A DNA stretch of 64,000 bases. Origin: Burkholderia pseudomultivorans. GTDB taxonomy: Bacteria > Pseudomonadota > Gammaproteobacteria > Burkholderiales > Burkholderiaceae. The notes beneath the pieces were generated by a model. That model was not told the DNA's origin. It did no database searches and saw only the letters and a program-made list of their open reading frames with translations. The stretch is taken from NCBI RefSeq assembly GCF_902499075.1, contig NZ_CABVPP010000001.1, positions 310,001 through 374,000 of the forward strand. The letters run 5' to 3'. Shown here piece by piece: positions 8,158 through 16,885 of the stretch. The stretch's first letter is position 1. Every line of letters starts with the position of its first letter. Both the position numbers and the translations under genes were made by a program.

Positions 8158-9833
8158 CCGTTTTCTCCCATGAGGATGGCTTTTTCGAGTGCGACGGCGG
8201 CGACGTAGTCGCGCACCTGACTGGCGACGGCTGCATCGGACAGGCCGAGCTCCGCCTTGAGGATGGCGCCGACGCGCGGCGCCGCGCGCGCCGAAGCGTC
8301 GCGCGCCATCAGACGCGCACGCGTGCGGCGCGACAGCACGTCGTCGACGCTGCGCGCGAACTCGTGGCGCACCGCGTAGACCACTTCCGCTTCGCTGTAC
8401 GGCAGCCCGTCGACGATCGGCGCGAGCAGCGACGGCGTCGCGTCGGCGATGTCGCTGACGAAGCGCGCCTCGGTGCCGTAGCGCTCGCCGAGATGCGCGG
8501 CAAGCCCGCCCGACGCGACGATCGCCTGCGCGTCGTAGCCGGCCGCGCCGAGCAGGTAGGCCGATTTCGTGCGGCAGCGCGTGGCGCGGCCGAGCAGCCT
8601 GCCGACCGTATCGATGGTCTGCTCGGCCATGTGCCGCGACGTCGTCAGCTTGCCGCCGACGATCGTCACGAGCCCGTCCGGCGCGACGCGGATCTCGTGA
8701 TTGCGCTTCATCTCGATCGTCTTGCCGCCCGGCGGCCCGACCAGCGGCCGGCATCCGGCGATGCTGCCGACCACGTCGTCCGCGCACAGGTCGGTCTTCA
8801 GCGCGGAGCGCGCGCCTTCGAGCAGGAAATCGAGCTCGCGCCGCGTGCAGTGCACGTCGTCGAGATCGCCGTCGTAGTCTTCGTCGGTCGTGCCGAGATA
8901 CGACACGTTGCCCCAGCGCGTGATCGTCGCGCGCCGGTTGCGGCCCGGTACCGGGATCGTCACCGTGCAGTCGTTGCGGATCTTCAGCCACGGAATCGCG
9001 ACATGCACGCCCTTGGCGGGGCGCACCTGCAACGCCGACGCATCGCCGTTGCGCGCGCCGGTCCAGTCGCGCAGCCAGACGCCGGTCGCCATCACGACGA
9101 CGCGCGCGCGCACGCGCCGCTCGCGTCCGTCCGCATGCACGATCGCGCCGTCGACCTTGCCGTGGCCGTCGCGCGTCAGCGCGACGACGCGCGCATGGTT
9201 CGCGACCGCCGCACCATGAAACGCGGCCGTGCGCACGAGGTTCAGCGTGAGCCGCGCATCGTCGACGCGCGCGTCGAAATACATGAAGCCGCCGGTCAGC
9301 CAGGTTTCGTCGAAGGTCGGGCAATGCGACAGCACTTCCGCCTTGGTCAGCTTCTGGTGCAGGATGCCCTCGCGCCAGCCGCCGGCGATGTCGTAGGTCC
9401 ACAGCAGGCTTTCGAAGGCCTTCGCGAGGCGCGGGTCGAACACGCCTTCGCGCTCCATCACCGGAAACAGGAACGGCAGCCGCTGCACCAGATGGCGCGC
9501 GTTGCGCCGCAGACGCTGCCGTTCGAGCAGCGAATGGCGCACGAGCCCGAGATTGCCCTGCTCGATGTAGCGCAGCCCGCCGTGCACCATCTTCGACGAC
9601 TTCGACGACGTGCCGGACGCGAAGTCGCTCTTCTCGACGAGCGCGACGCGCAGCCCGCGCAGGCTCGCGTCGAGCGCCGCGTAGGCGCCCGTCACGCCGC
9701 CGCCGACGATCAGCACGTCGAACGCGTCGGTCTCGAGGCGCGCCAGATGGTCGTCGCGGTTCGCCCGCAGCGGCTCGGTGCCCGTCATGTCGGCCCGGTC
9801 CGCCCGGGGCTTTCTGGATGGCAGGAACATCAT
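8154..9833 (-). CDS. FAD-dependent glycerol-3-phosphate dehydrogenase family protein (GlpD-like)
   Basis: 559 residues; E. coli GlpD has 501. The dinucleotide-binding motif VLIVGGGVTGAYAALDASLRG lies near 40-60, followed by SGTSSKSSKMVHGGLRYIEQG, the flavin-contact signature of the family. The C-terminal half contains LGTTDEDYDGD and IVGGKLTTSRHMAEQT, both typical. The reaction is oxidation of sn-glycerol-3-phosphate, or a close polyol phosphate such as erythritol-phosphate in EryB-type homologues, to the keto-phosphate with electrons to quinone at the inner membrane. Two adjacent ATG codons (9833 and 9830) follow GGAGAA. It lies 18 bases after the FGGY kinase, which would make its substrate. 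Whether this is the house-keeping GlpD or a specialised paralogue cannot be settled here. Confidence 0.87.
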   Translation of the reverse strand: MMFLPSRKPRADRADMTGTEPLRANRDDHLARLETDAFDVLIVGGGVTGAYAALDASLRGLRVALVEKSDFASGTSSKSSKMVHGGLRYIEQGNLGLVRHSLLERQRLRRNARHLVQRLPFLFPVMEREGVFDPRLAKAFESLLWTYDIAGGWREGILHQKLTKAEVLSHCPTFDETWLTGGFMYFDARVDDARLTLNLVRTAAFHGAAVANHARVVALTRDGHGKVDGAIVHADGRERRVRARVVVMATGVWLRDWTGARNGDASALQVRPAKGVHVAIPWLKIRNDCTVTIPVPGRNRRATITRWGNVSYLGTTDEDYDGDLDDVHCTRRELDFLLEGARSALKTDLCADDVVGSIAGCRPLVGPPGGKTIEMKRNHEIRVAPDGLVTIVGGKLTTSRHMAEQTIDTVGRLLGRATRCRTKSAYLLGAAGYDAQAIVASGGLAAHLGERYGTEARFVSDIADATPSLLAPIVDGLPYSEAEVVYAVRHEFARSVDDVLSRRTRARLMARDASARAAPRVGAILKAELGLSDAAVASQVRDYVAAVALEKAILMGENG

Positions 9834-9851
9834 GCTGGTTGTTCTCCGTGC

Positions 9852-11393
9852 TTACGCATGAGCAAAATCGGCTGCGTGCGCCAGCTCGGACGCGATCCGC
9901 GCATGCCATGCCGCGCGCCGCCGCTGCCGACTGTCCGCATCGATCGACGGCTCGAACACGGCATCGGTGACGAGCGTCGCGCAGGCCGCGTCGAGCGAAT
10001 CCCACAGCAGCCCGGACGCACCCGCGAGAAACGCCGCGCCGCGCAGGCTCGCGCGATCGCCTGCGCGGATCCGCCGCACCGGCACGCCGCTCACGTCGGC
10101 CTGGATCTGCAGCAGCGTATCGCTGCCTGCGAGGCCGCCGCCGACGATCAGCTCGGACACGTCGGCCCGCGCGACCGCGCGGTTGGCCTCCATGCACGAC
10201 GCGACCGAATGCGCGATGCCCTCCAGCACCGCATACGCGACTTCGGCCTGCGTCGTCGCAATCGAGATGCCCGACAGCAGCGCGCGCGCATTCGGCTCCA
10301 TCCGCGGCACGCGCAGGCCCGTCAATGCCGGCACGAAGGTCACGCCGCGCGACGAATTCACGGTGCCCGCGAGCGTGCTGATCTGCGCCGGATCGTCGAA
10401 CCAGCGCAGCTTCTCGCAGATCCAGCGCAACGCGGAGCCGGTCGTCGCGACGAAGGTCTCGAGCGAGTAATGCGACACGCCGCCGTGCCGGCGCGCGGTC
10501 ATCGCGAGCGTGCCGTCGTGCGCGTCGCCGGGTTCCGCCCGGCCACCGACCTCGGGCCGCGTCGTGCCCGTCAGCAGATCGACGAAACTGCCCGTGCCAT
10601 GCACGCACATCGCGTGGCCGCGCTCGACGCAGCCGAGGCCGATCGCGCCCGCGAACTGGTCGCCCGCGCATGCGAGGATCGGCACGTCGATGCCGAGTAC
10701 GTCGGCGCGCGTGCGGCCGAACGCGTCGGCGTCCTCGCGCAGCGCCGGCAGCAGCTCGCGCGGAAAGCCCAGCGCATCGATCCAGCGGTCGAAATAGCGA
10801 TGCTCGCCGAGCAGGTAAGCGCTCGCGGACGTCGCGTTCGTCGGCGTCGTCACGCATGCGCGCGCATCGGACAGATGCCACAGCAGCCAGGTATCGATCG
10901 TGCCGAACGCGAGCCGGCCCGCGCGATGCGCGTCGGCCACCGGTTGCGACGTGCGCAGCTGATGCACGGCCCACAGATACGGCGAGCGCACGCCGGCCGG
11001 CCGTCCGACGCGCGGCAGCAGCTCGCGGTCCCAGTCGGCCGCGAGCCGGTCGAGCTCGTCGGCATGGCGCGTGTCCTGCCAGACCATCGCCGGCACCAGC
11101 GCGCGTCCGGTGTGCGCGTCCCACAGCACGGCGGTCGCGCGCTGCGTCGCCAGCGCGAGCGCGACGACGTGCACGTGCTGTTCGCGCGCTTGCGCGAGCG
11201 TCGCGCGGCAGACCTCGAGCGTCTTGTCGAGGATCGCGTTCGCGTCCTGCTCGACGACGCCGGGCCGCGGGCTGTCGACCGACAGCGGCAGATAGGCGAG
11301 GCACGACACGTGTCCGCTCGCGTCGACGAGCGCGGCGCGCGTGCCGGACGTGCCTTCGTCGATCGCGAGAATGGCGTTTCGGGATTCGGTCAT
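9852..11393 (-). CDS. FGGY-family carbohydrate/polyol kinase (glycerol kinase-like)
   Basis: 513 residues, close to glycerol kinase (about 500). The N-terminal phosphate-binding loop is LAIDEGTSGTRAAL (residues 8-21), and the second ATPase-fold half starts near 270 with CAGDQFAGAIGLGCV and VHGTGSF. The C-terminal signature GGGLAGSDTLLQIQADVSGVPV matches the FGGY motif 2 region. It phosphorylates a polyol (glycerol is the first guess) with ATP. Its start ATG overlaps the stop of the upstream MFS transporter by four bases, coupling import to phosphorylation. The residues that distinguish glycerol, erythritol and xylulose kinases were not resolved, so no gene symbol is given. Confidence 0.86.
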   Translation of the reverse strand: MTESRNAILAIDEGTSGTRAALVDASGHVSCLAYLPLSVDSPRPGVVEQDANAILDKTLEVCRATLAQAREQHVHVVALALATQRATAVLWDAHTGRALVPAMVWQDTRHADELDRLAADWDRELLPRVGRPAGVRSPYLWAVHQLRTSQPVADAHRAGRLAFGTIDTWLLWHLSDARACVTTPTNATSASAYLLGEHRYFDRWIDALGFPRELLPALREDADAFGRTRADVLGIDVPILACAGDQFAGAIGLGCVERGHAMCVHGTGSFVDLLTGTTRPEVGGRAEPGDAHDGTLAMTARRHGGVSHYSLETFVATTGSALRWICEKLRWFDDPAQISTLAGTVNSSRGVTFVPALTGLRVPRMEPNARALLSGISIATTQAEVAYAVLEGIAHSVASCMEANRAVARADVSELIVGGGLAGSDTLLQIQADVSGVPVRRIRAGDRASLRGAAFLAGASGLLWDSLDAACATLVTDAVFEPSIDADSRQRRRAAWHARIASELAHAADFAHA

Positions 11394-12853
11394 CGCTGGG
11401 TTTTCTCGATGGCGGGTTTGAGGAGGGTCGACGTCGCGCGCGCATCGTCGTCGAAGTGCGGCGCGTCGGGTTCGTTGTCGGGATTGATCGTCGTGCGTGT
11501 CGGATCCCAGCGGATCGCGAAGCAGATCGCGCTCGCGACGCACGGCACGATCGCGAGGATCAGGAACGTGTGCTCGAGGCCGTAGCGCGCGCGAAACAGC
11601 GGAAACACCAGCAGCCCGAGCGCCGCGCCGATCGAGCCGAGCGCGCCGACGATGCCGTTCGCGCCCGCGCGCAGCTCGCCGCGATACGACAGCGACGACA
11701 GGCTCTTGCCGTTCGCGCCGGGGCCGGCCGAGTGGAACAGGATGAACAGCGACGGCACGACGACCGACAGCCACAGCGGCATGCGCGCATGGAACAGCCC
11801 GAGCACGACCAGCATCGCGCAGACCGCCGCGAAGCCGAATGCCGATGCGCGCCGCAGCCCGACACGGCGACCGACCGTCGACGACGAGAACCCGCCGACG
11901 ATCCCGAACAGGTTGAACACGAGCGCGCCGAGCGTCGCATAGACGAAGTCGGTGCCGAACAGGGCCGCGCTGATCAGCGGCAGATACCAGCCGATCGCGA
12001 AGTATTCGATCGACTGGCCGATCTGCACGGTCGCGGCGAGGATCGTGCGCGGCAGGTAGACGCCGCGAAAAATCAGCAGCAGGTTCGCGAGGCCGCGCGT
12101 GGCCGGATTGACGATCGGCGTGCGTTGATGCGCGGGTGCGGCGGCAAACGCATGGCCGTAGATGCGCGTCATCGCGCGCGCCGCGTCGTCGAGCCGTTCC
12201 TTGCGCGCGAGCCAGATCGGGCTTTCGACGAGGAACGCGCATTGCAGCGCGAGAATCGCGATGCCGAACACGGCGGTGGCGGCGACCGAGTAGCGCCAGA
12301 TCGAATCGCCGACCTGCCACGAATGAAACAGCAGCGCGAGCAGCAGGTTCGAGCAGACGGCCGTATACCACATGCCCTGCCACGTATTGAGCCGGCTCTT
12401 CAGGCGGGCCGGCGTGAATTCCGCGAGCATCGCCATCGCGATCGCGAAGTCGATTCCGTAAGCCATCCCGACGAAGAAGCGGCCGGCGAGGATCGTGTCG
12501 AAGTCCGGCGCGAACACCACCAGCAGCGCGCCGATCACCGACAGCACCTTCGCGGCGATCAGCGGCCGCACGCGCCCCCACCGGTCGGCCATCCAGCCGC
12601 CGATCGGGTTGAACGCGATCGCGACCCACGACGCGAACGACGTCATCCACGCGACCTGCGCGGCCGACAGATGCAGTTCGCGCGTCATCGGCCCGAGGCC
12701 AGCGCTCAATGCCGAATTGGAAAATGCGTCGAGAAACAGCCCGCCGAGCGCCAGCCACCAGATGAGGCCCGCTCTGCCCGCGATACCGGGGCGTGCGTCG
12801 AGGAACGAGATGACGTCTTCAATGCCATGAAGCTTGATCGCGATCGTTTGCAC
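11390..12853 (-). CDS. MFS transporter, first gene of the glycerol-like operon
   Basis: 487 residues with about 12 membrane segments and sugar-porter-like features: GGWMADRWGRVRPL between helices 2 and 3, ESPIWLARKERLDDAA in the central loop, and a mirrored GRRVGLRRA in the second half. Probably an inner-membrane importer for the operon's substrate, by analogy with benzoate/sialate/sugar symporters. The GTG at 12853 was chosen because GGAGG lies 6 bases upstream; the 20 residues above it in frame have no family resemblance. It overlaps the kinase gene by four bases. A promoter at about 12960-12989 and inverted repeats at 12915-12945 precede it. Confidence 0.84.
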   Translation of the reverse strand: MQTIAIKLHGIEDVISFLDARPGIAGRAGLIWWLALGGLFLDAFSNSALSAGLGPMTRELHLSAAQVAWMTSFASWVAIAFNPIGGWMADRWGRVRPLIAAKVLSVIGALLVVFAPDFDTILAGRFFVGMAYGIDFAIAMAMLAEFTPARLKSRLNTWQGMWYTAVCSNLLLALLFHSWQVGDSIWRYSVAATAVFGIAILALQCAFLVESPIWLARKERLDDAARAMTRIYGHAFAAAPAHQRTPIVNPATRGLANLLLIFRGVYLPRTILAATVQIGQSIEYFAIGWYLPLISAALFGTDFVYATLGALVFNLFGIVGGFSSSTVGRRVGLRRASAFGFAAVCAMLVVLGLFHARMPLWLSVVVPSLFILFHSAGPGANGKSLSSLSYRGELRAGANGIVGALGSIGAALGLLVFPLFRARYGLEHTFLILAIVPCVASAICFAIRWDPTRTTINPDNEPDAPHFDDDARATSTLLKPAIEKTQR

Positions 12854-12914
12854 AATCGGCCTCCGTATATTTGTTCTGTAAGAGGCTCGACATTGCAGAT
12901 GCGATCGACGCAAG

Positions 12915-12945
12915 AAGAGACCATCCTACAGATAGTCTCTTATCT
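12915..12945 (-). promoter_or_regulatory. Overlapping inverted repeats in operon leader (operator or RNA hairpin)
   Basis: Two perfect inverted repeats share bases: AAGAGAC at 12915-12921 with GTCTCTT at 12935-12941 (13-base spacer), and AGATA at 12930-12934 with TATCT at 12941-12945 (6-base spacer). They lie about 10-40 bases downstream of the predicted transcription start of the seven-gene operon. They could be a repressor operator acting as a roadblock. Alternatively they could be two mutually exclusive leader-RNA hairpins, which would suit the GlpP-like protein of the operon. There is no U-run after either hairpin, so a plain terminator is not visible. Confidence 0.5.
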
Positions 12946-12959
12946 AGATCTGCCCGCGC

Positions 12960-12989
12960 AATTTACGGCGGAGATCGCGGGCGTGTCAA
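12960..12989 (-). promoter_or_regulatory. Sigma-70 promoter of the MFS-kinase-GlpD operon
   Basis: On the minus strand a consensus TTGACA (12989-12984) is followed after 18 bases by TAAATT (12965-12960). A start near 12953 would give a leader of about 100 bases before GTG 12853, containing the inverted repeats at 12915-12945. The perfect -35 box in otherwise GC-rich sequence supports the call; the spacer is one base longer than ideal. Confidence 0.55.
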
Positions 12990-13086
12990 GCGCGATGGGT
13001 TGTGCGATGCAGCGAGCGGCGTGCGGTCGGGTTGCACAATCGTTGCGCGCACAACTTCACGGGCAGGCGATCGCATCGGTGCGCAC

Positions 13087-13809
13087 TCACCACGGAACCG
13101 TCCGTCCCAGATAGTCGAGATACGCGAGCCCGGGAATACCCTGCCTGCCGATCAGCACGTTCACGAGGTTCGGCACGCTTTCGTCGATGCTCAGCCGCGC
13201 GTCGGGGCCGCCCAGATCGGTACGGACCCAGCCGGGCGCCATCAGCACCATCGCGCGGCCGGTGTCCGCATGACGGGCCGCGAAGCTGCGCATGAACTGG
13301 TTCAGCGCAGCCTTGCTGCCGCGATAGACCTCGCGCATCCCGGTGACATTGTTCGTCACGCTGCCCTGCCCCGACGACATCACGCCGATCAGGCCGTCCG
13401 CGGCGAGGAGGTCCTGCAGCGTCTCGACCGTGCGCATCGGCGCCAGCGCGTTGGTGATCATCACGCGCACGAACTCGTCGGTCGTTACTTCGCCGATCGT
13501 CTCGCGCGGGTCGTTGGTGGTGCCGGCGTTCACGAACAGCATGTCGAAGCGCCGCCCCGCCAGACGCGCATGCAGCGCGGCCAGTTGCGCCGGCTCGCAG
13601 ATGTCGAGCGTCTCGATCTCGAGCCGACCGTCGAAGCGGGCCGCCAGATCGTGCAGTGGAGTACGCGTCGAACCGCCGCGCACGGTGCCCACGACGTTCC
13701 AGCCTTTTTCCAGGAATGCCTGCGCCATCGCAAGGCCCAGGCCGCGCGAAGCCGCGACGAGCAGGATCGACGGGGCGTTCCGGCTCGAATTCGAGGGGGT
13801 CGATTGCAT
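13087..13809 (-). CDS. SDR-family NAD(P)-dependent oxidoreductase
   Basis: 240-residue short-chain dehydrogenase, the classical length. The cofactor motif is LLVAASRGLGLAMA near residue 15, where the usual TGxxxGIG has become AASRGLG; VNAGTT (about 91-96) is the NAG structural motif and YRGSKAA (about 153-159) holds the catalytic Tyr and Lys. The substrate is unknown. The ATG at 13809 was chosen because the extra 82 in-frame residues above it run through the divergent promoter region. It is divergent from a LysR-type regulator at 13943 across a 133-base gap with a strong palindrome, the usual arrangement of a regulator and its target. Confidence 0.85.
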   Translation of the reverse strand: MQSTPSNSSRNAPSILLVAASRGLGLAMAQAFLEKGWNVVGTVRGGSTRTPLHDLAARFDGRLEIETLDICEPAQLAALHARLAGRRFDMLFVNAGTTNDPRETIGEVTTDEFVRVMITNALAPMRTVETLQDLLAADGLIGVMSSGQGSVTNNVTGMREVYRGSKAALNQFMRSFAARHADTGRAMVLMAPGWVRTDLGGPDARLSIDESVPNLVNVLIGRQGIPGLAYLDYLGRTVPW

Positions 13810-13870
13810 GGGTTCTGCCTTTGCCGATTGCTGTGATTCGCCCACTATAGTCAGGCGGCAGCCCAGGCGC

Positions 13871-13904
13871 CAGACGCATGTGACGCAAACAATAGTTGCG
13901 TCTG
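13871..13904. promoter_or_regulatory. Palindromic LysR-type operator between SDR and lysR genes
   Basis: Nested perfect inverted repeats: CAGACGCA (13871-13878) with TGCGTCTG (13897-13904), and GACGCAA (13882-13888) with TTGCGTC (13896-13902) around acaatag. The GACGCA unit occurs three times within 34 bases. LysR-type regulators bind such T-N11-A palindromes between divergent genes, so this is the probable site for the regulator starting at 13943. Confidence 0.6.
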
Positions 13905-13942
13905 ACGCGCTGTGTTCATGCTCGATGACGTATGCTGCCCAC

Positions 13943-14890
13943 ATGGAAGACATCGACCTGAACCTCGTCACCGCGCTCGACGTGCTGCTGACCGAAGCCA
14001 GCGTCACCAGTGCCGCGCGCCGGCTGGGCCTGAGCACGTCCGCGATGAGCCGCACGCTCGCGCGGCTGCGGATCGCGACCGGCGATCAACTGCTGGTGCG
14101 CGCCGGCCGCACGCTCGTGCCGACGCCGCATGCGGCCGCGTTGCGCGACCGCGTGCATGCGATCGCGCGCGACGCGCATGCCGTGCTGCGGCCCGCCTCC
14201 GCCGACGTGGATCTCGCGTCGCTCGCGTCCACCTTCACGATCCGCGCGGCTGCGTCGTTCATGGACATGCTGGCCGGCCCGGTGGTCGCCGCGATCGGCG
14301 AACTCGCGCCGCGCGTGCGCCTGCGCTTCGTAGCGAAGCTCGACCGCGATCCGGGGCCGCTGCGCGACGGCACGGTCGACCTGGAAATCGGCAAGCGCGG
14401 CGACGATGCGCCCGAACTGCACACGCGCCTGCTCTTTCACGACCGGCACGTCGGCGTCGCGCGCGCCGGGCATCCGCTGTTTGCATCGGCCAGGATCACG
14501 GCTTCGCGCTACGCGGGCTGCGGTCAGGTGATCGCGTCGCAGCTCGGGGATTTCGGTGGACCGGCCGATGACTCGCAGACCGCCCGAAATTTCGGCCAAG
14601 CCACCGTGCGTGTCGTCGTGCCGGGCTATCCCGATGCGATGCGGGTAGCGGCCAGCACCGACCTGATCGCGCTCGTCCCGCGCTCGAGCCTCGGCAATGC
14701 GCTGTCGCCGGGGCGGGTCGAGACGCTCGGATTGCGCAGCTTCGAGATCCCGGCGCGGCTGCCGGACATCGAGATCTCGGCGCTGTGGCATCCGCGCATG
14801 CACGGCGATCCGGTGCATCGCCGCTTGCGCGGCGCCGTCATCGATGTGTGCCGGCGTGCTTATCCGGAGGCGGTCGCGGCGCGCGCCTGA
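13943..14890 (+). CDS. LysR-family transcriptional regulator
   Basis: 315 residues, typical for LysR proteins. The N-terminal winged helix-turn-helix is clear: LNLVTALDVLLTEASVTSAARRLGLSTSAMSRTLARLR over residues 5-42, followed by the dimerisation helix and a periplasmic-binding-like effector domain from about 85. ATG 13943 gives the usual MEDIDLNL start; an in-frame ATG at 13925 adds six residues and is less likely. It probably controls the divergent SDR gene through the palindrome at 13871-13904 and represses itself. The effector is unknown. Sequence in the effector domain resembles the NodD/SyrM-type subgroup that keeps the DLxLLxxLxxLLxExSVTxAA signature. Confidence 0.88.
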   Translation: MEDIDLNLVTALDVLLTEASVTSAARRLGLSTSAMSRTLARLRIATGDQLLVRAGRTLVPTPHAAALRDRVHAIARDAHAVLRPASADVDLASLASTFTIRAAASFMDMLAGPVVAAIGELAPRVRLRFVAKLDRDPGPLRDGTVDLEIGKRGDDAPELHTRLLFHDRHVGVARAGHPLFASARITASRYAGCGQVIASQLGDFGGPADDSQTARNFGQATVRVVVPGYPDAMRVAASTDLIALVPRSSLGNALSPGRVETLGLRSFEIPARLPDIEISALWHPRMHGDPVHRRLRGAVIDVCRRAYPEAVAARA

Positions 14891-15027
14891 TCCGGTGCGC
14901 ACGCCGGACCGCTCTCACGCATCGCGTCCCGGCCCCGCCGAATCCCGACTATTCGCATCGCGCCGGGAGCGCCAACGGACCCTTCGGCTAAAATGCCGCA
15001 CTTTCCACCTTGTCCGGCCCGCTCGCC

Positions 15028-16416
15028 ATGCAACCCGCCTCCTCCGCCCAATCCGCCTCCCACGGCGCCGACGACGCAGAATCGTCCCGCGACCTCGTCT
15101 ACGGCCCGAACGACCGGCCCGCGCCGATGGTCGCCTTCGTCGCCGCGGTCCAGCATCTGCTGGCGATCATCGTGCCGATCGTCACGCCCGGCCTGCTGAT
15201 CTGCCAGGCGCTCGGCGTCTCCAGCCGCGATACGACCCTTATCGTGTCGATGTCGCTGGTGATTTCCGGCATCGCCACCTTCGTCCAGTGCAAGCGCTTC
15301 GGGCCGCTCGGCGCGGGGCTGCTGATCGTCCAGGGCACGAGCTTCAACTTCGTCGGCCCGCTGATCGCCGGCGGCAGCGTGATGGTCAAGCAGGGCACGC
15401 CGGTCGAGACCGTGATGGCCGCGATCTTCGGCGTCGTGATCGCGGGCTCGTTCGTCGAGATGGGCGTGTCGCGCATCCTGCCGTTCGTGAAGCGGCTGAT
15501 CACGCCGCTCGTCACCGGCATCGTCGTGCTGCTGATCGGCCTGACGCTGATCAAGGTCGGCCTGATCAGCATGGGCGGCGGCTACGGCGCGATGGCCAAC
15601 GGCACGTTCGCGAGCGCGCAGAACCTGACGCTGTCGTGCCTCGTGCTCGGCACGATCATCCTGTTGAACCGCGTGCCGATCGTCTGGGTGCGCAGCACTG
15701 CGCTCGTGATCGCGCTCGTGATCGGCTATCTCGCGGCCGCATTCCTCGGCCGCCTCGACTTCACCGGCATGCACCAGGCCGCGCTGTTCCAGATCCCGAC
15801 GCCGCTGCACTTCGGCATCGGCTTCTCGTGGTCGCTGTTCATTCCGATGCTGATCATCTATCTCGTCACGTCGCTCGAAGCGATCGGCGACGTCACGGCC
15901 ACCAGCAAGATTTCGAAGGAGCCGGTCGAAGGGCCGGTGTGGATGCAGCGGATCAAGGGCGGCGTGCTCGTCAACGGCGCGAACTCGCTGCTGGCTGGCG
16001 TGTTCAATACGTTCCCGAGCTCGGTGTTCGCGCAGAACAACGGCGTGATCCAGATTACCGGCGTCGCGAGCCGCTACGTCGGCATCTGGATCGCCGGGAT
16101 GCTGGTGGTGCTCGGGCTGTTCCCGGTTGTCGCCGGCGCGCTGCAGGCCGTGCCGGAGCCGGTGCTGGGCGGCGCGGCGATGGTGATGTTCGGCGCGGTG
16201 GCCGCGTCGGGCATCAACATCCTCGCGGGCATCCATCTCGACCGCCGCGCGCTGCTGATCATCGCGGTGTCGCTGGCGCTCGGCCTCGGCGTGTCGCAGG
16301 TGCCGGACATCCTGAACAGCCTGCCGCATGCGCTGAAGAACGTGCTGGAATCGGGCGTCGCGACGGGCGGGATCTGTGCGCTCGTGATGAACTGGTTCTT
16401 GCCGGAGAAGAAGTAA
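15028..16416 (+). CDS. NCS2-family nucleobase permease (xanthine/uric acid type)
   Basis: 462 residues with about 14 membrane segments. Family marks are AAVQHLLAIIVPIVTPGLL (first helix with the conserved QH), the central IYLVTSLEAIGDVTATS (helix 8 acidic signature), and SVFAQNNGVIQITGVASRYVG, the NCS2 motif that in XanQ-like proteins carries QNN-G. This points to a purine (xanthine or urate) proton symporter rather than UraA. The start is uncertain: ATG 15028 is used, while TTG 15010 would add six residues; neither has a good ribosome site. A TAAAAT box at 14989-14994 suggests that the transcript starts close to the gene. It appears monocistronic. Confidence 0.87.
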   Translation: MQPASSAQSASHGADDAESSRDLVYGPNDRPAPMVAFVAAVQHLLAIIVPIVTPGLLICQALGVSSRDTTLIVSMSLVISGIATFVQCKRFGPLGAGLLIVQGTSFNFVGPLIAGGSVMVKQGTPVETVMAAIFGVVIAGSFVEMGVSRILPFVKRLITPLVTGIVVLLIGLTLIKVGLISMGGGYGAMANGTFASAQNLTLSCLVLGTIILLNRVPIVWVRSTALVIALVIGYLAAAFLGRLDFTGMHQAALFQIPTPLHFGIGFSWSLFIPMLIIYLVTSLEAIGDVTATSKISKEPVEGPVWMQRIKGGVLVNGANSLLAGVFNTFPSSVFAQNNGVIQITGVASRYVGIWIAGMLVVLGLFPVVAGALQAVPEPVLGGAAMVMFGAVAASGINILAGIHLDRRALLIIAVSLALGLGVSQVPDILNSLPHALKNVLESGVATGGICALVMNWFLPEKK

Positions 16417-16885
16417 GCGACCGGGACGGGGCGAGCGGTTGGCCGTCGATCGGCCCGCGACGTCGGGCAATCGATGGATTCGGCGTGCAGGCCGTCGCCG
16501 GTCTGCACGCGTTGCGGTACGGGTTGAACGTGCATCGAGGATGGTCAACGTGAAGTCGATCACACCGAGAAGCCGCAATCCCGGCGCGTTGCCGATGCTG
16601 CACCACCGGTCGGATACCGATCGCTGGCTGCTCTGTTCCGAAGTCCGAGCGCATGAAAACTACTGTAGCCGGCGACGATCATGAATCTGTACTCGCGCCG
16701 GACAGTCGGCCGTGCAACGGGCGAAACGCCTCGCTCGCTCGGCCGAGCCCAATGAGCAAGCAAGTGATACGGCCAAGGCGATGCTGCGCATCAAATGAAT
16801 GCGGTCGCTTCGCGTTCGAGCTTTGAGACCCGCGATCCCGACGGGCACCGCGGCCCGCCCTCTTAGGAAGCTAGCCGTCCTCGGC
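16417..16885. other. Intergenic stretch without recognisable gene
   Basis: 469 bases between the permease and the nuclease-like ORF. No ORF here has protein-like codon use on either strand, and no copy of the selC 3' end was found that could mark the far end of an integrated element. No intrinsic terminator for the permease is evident. Base composition drops from GC-rich to mixed at about 16620. Confidence 0.45.

Noticed and set aside
6595-11445. 1616-codon minus-strand frame as a single giant protein
   Set aside because: Only its last 520 codons match a family; the rest is out-of-frame reading through the kinase and GlpD genes. The real gene starts at 8157 after a 4-base overlap.
8364-11585. 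1073-codon plus-strand open frame across the GlpD and kinase genes
   Set aside because: Composition is that of antisense translation (Arg, Ala, His, Asp) and it spans two intergenic junctions of real minus-strand genes.
16799-16885. Upstream ATG 16799 as start of the nuclease-like ORF
   Set aside because: The 29 extra residues are Arg/Pro/Ala-rich and not protein-like; ATG 16886 is used, although neither start has a good ribosome site.
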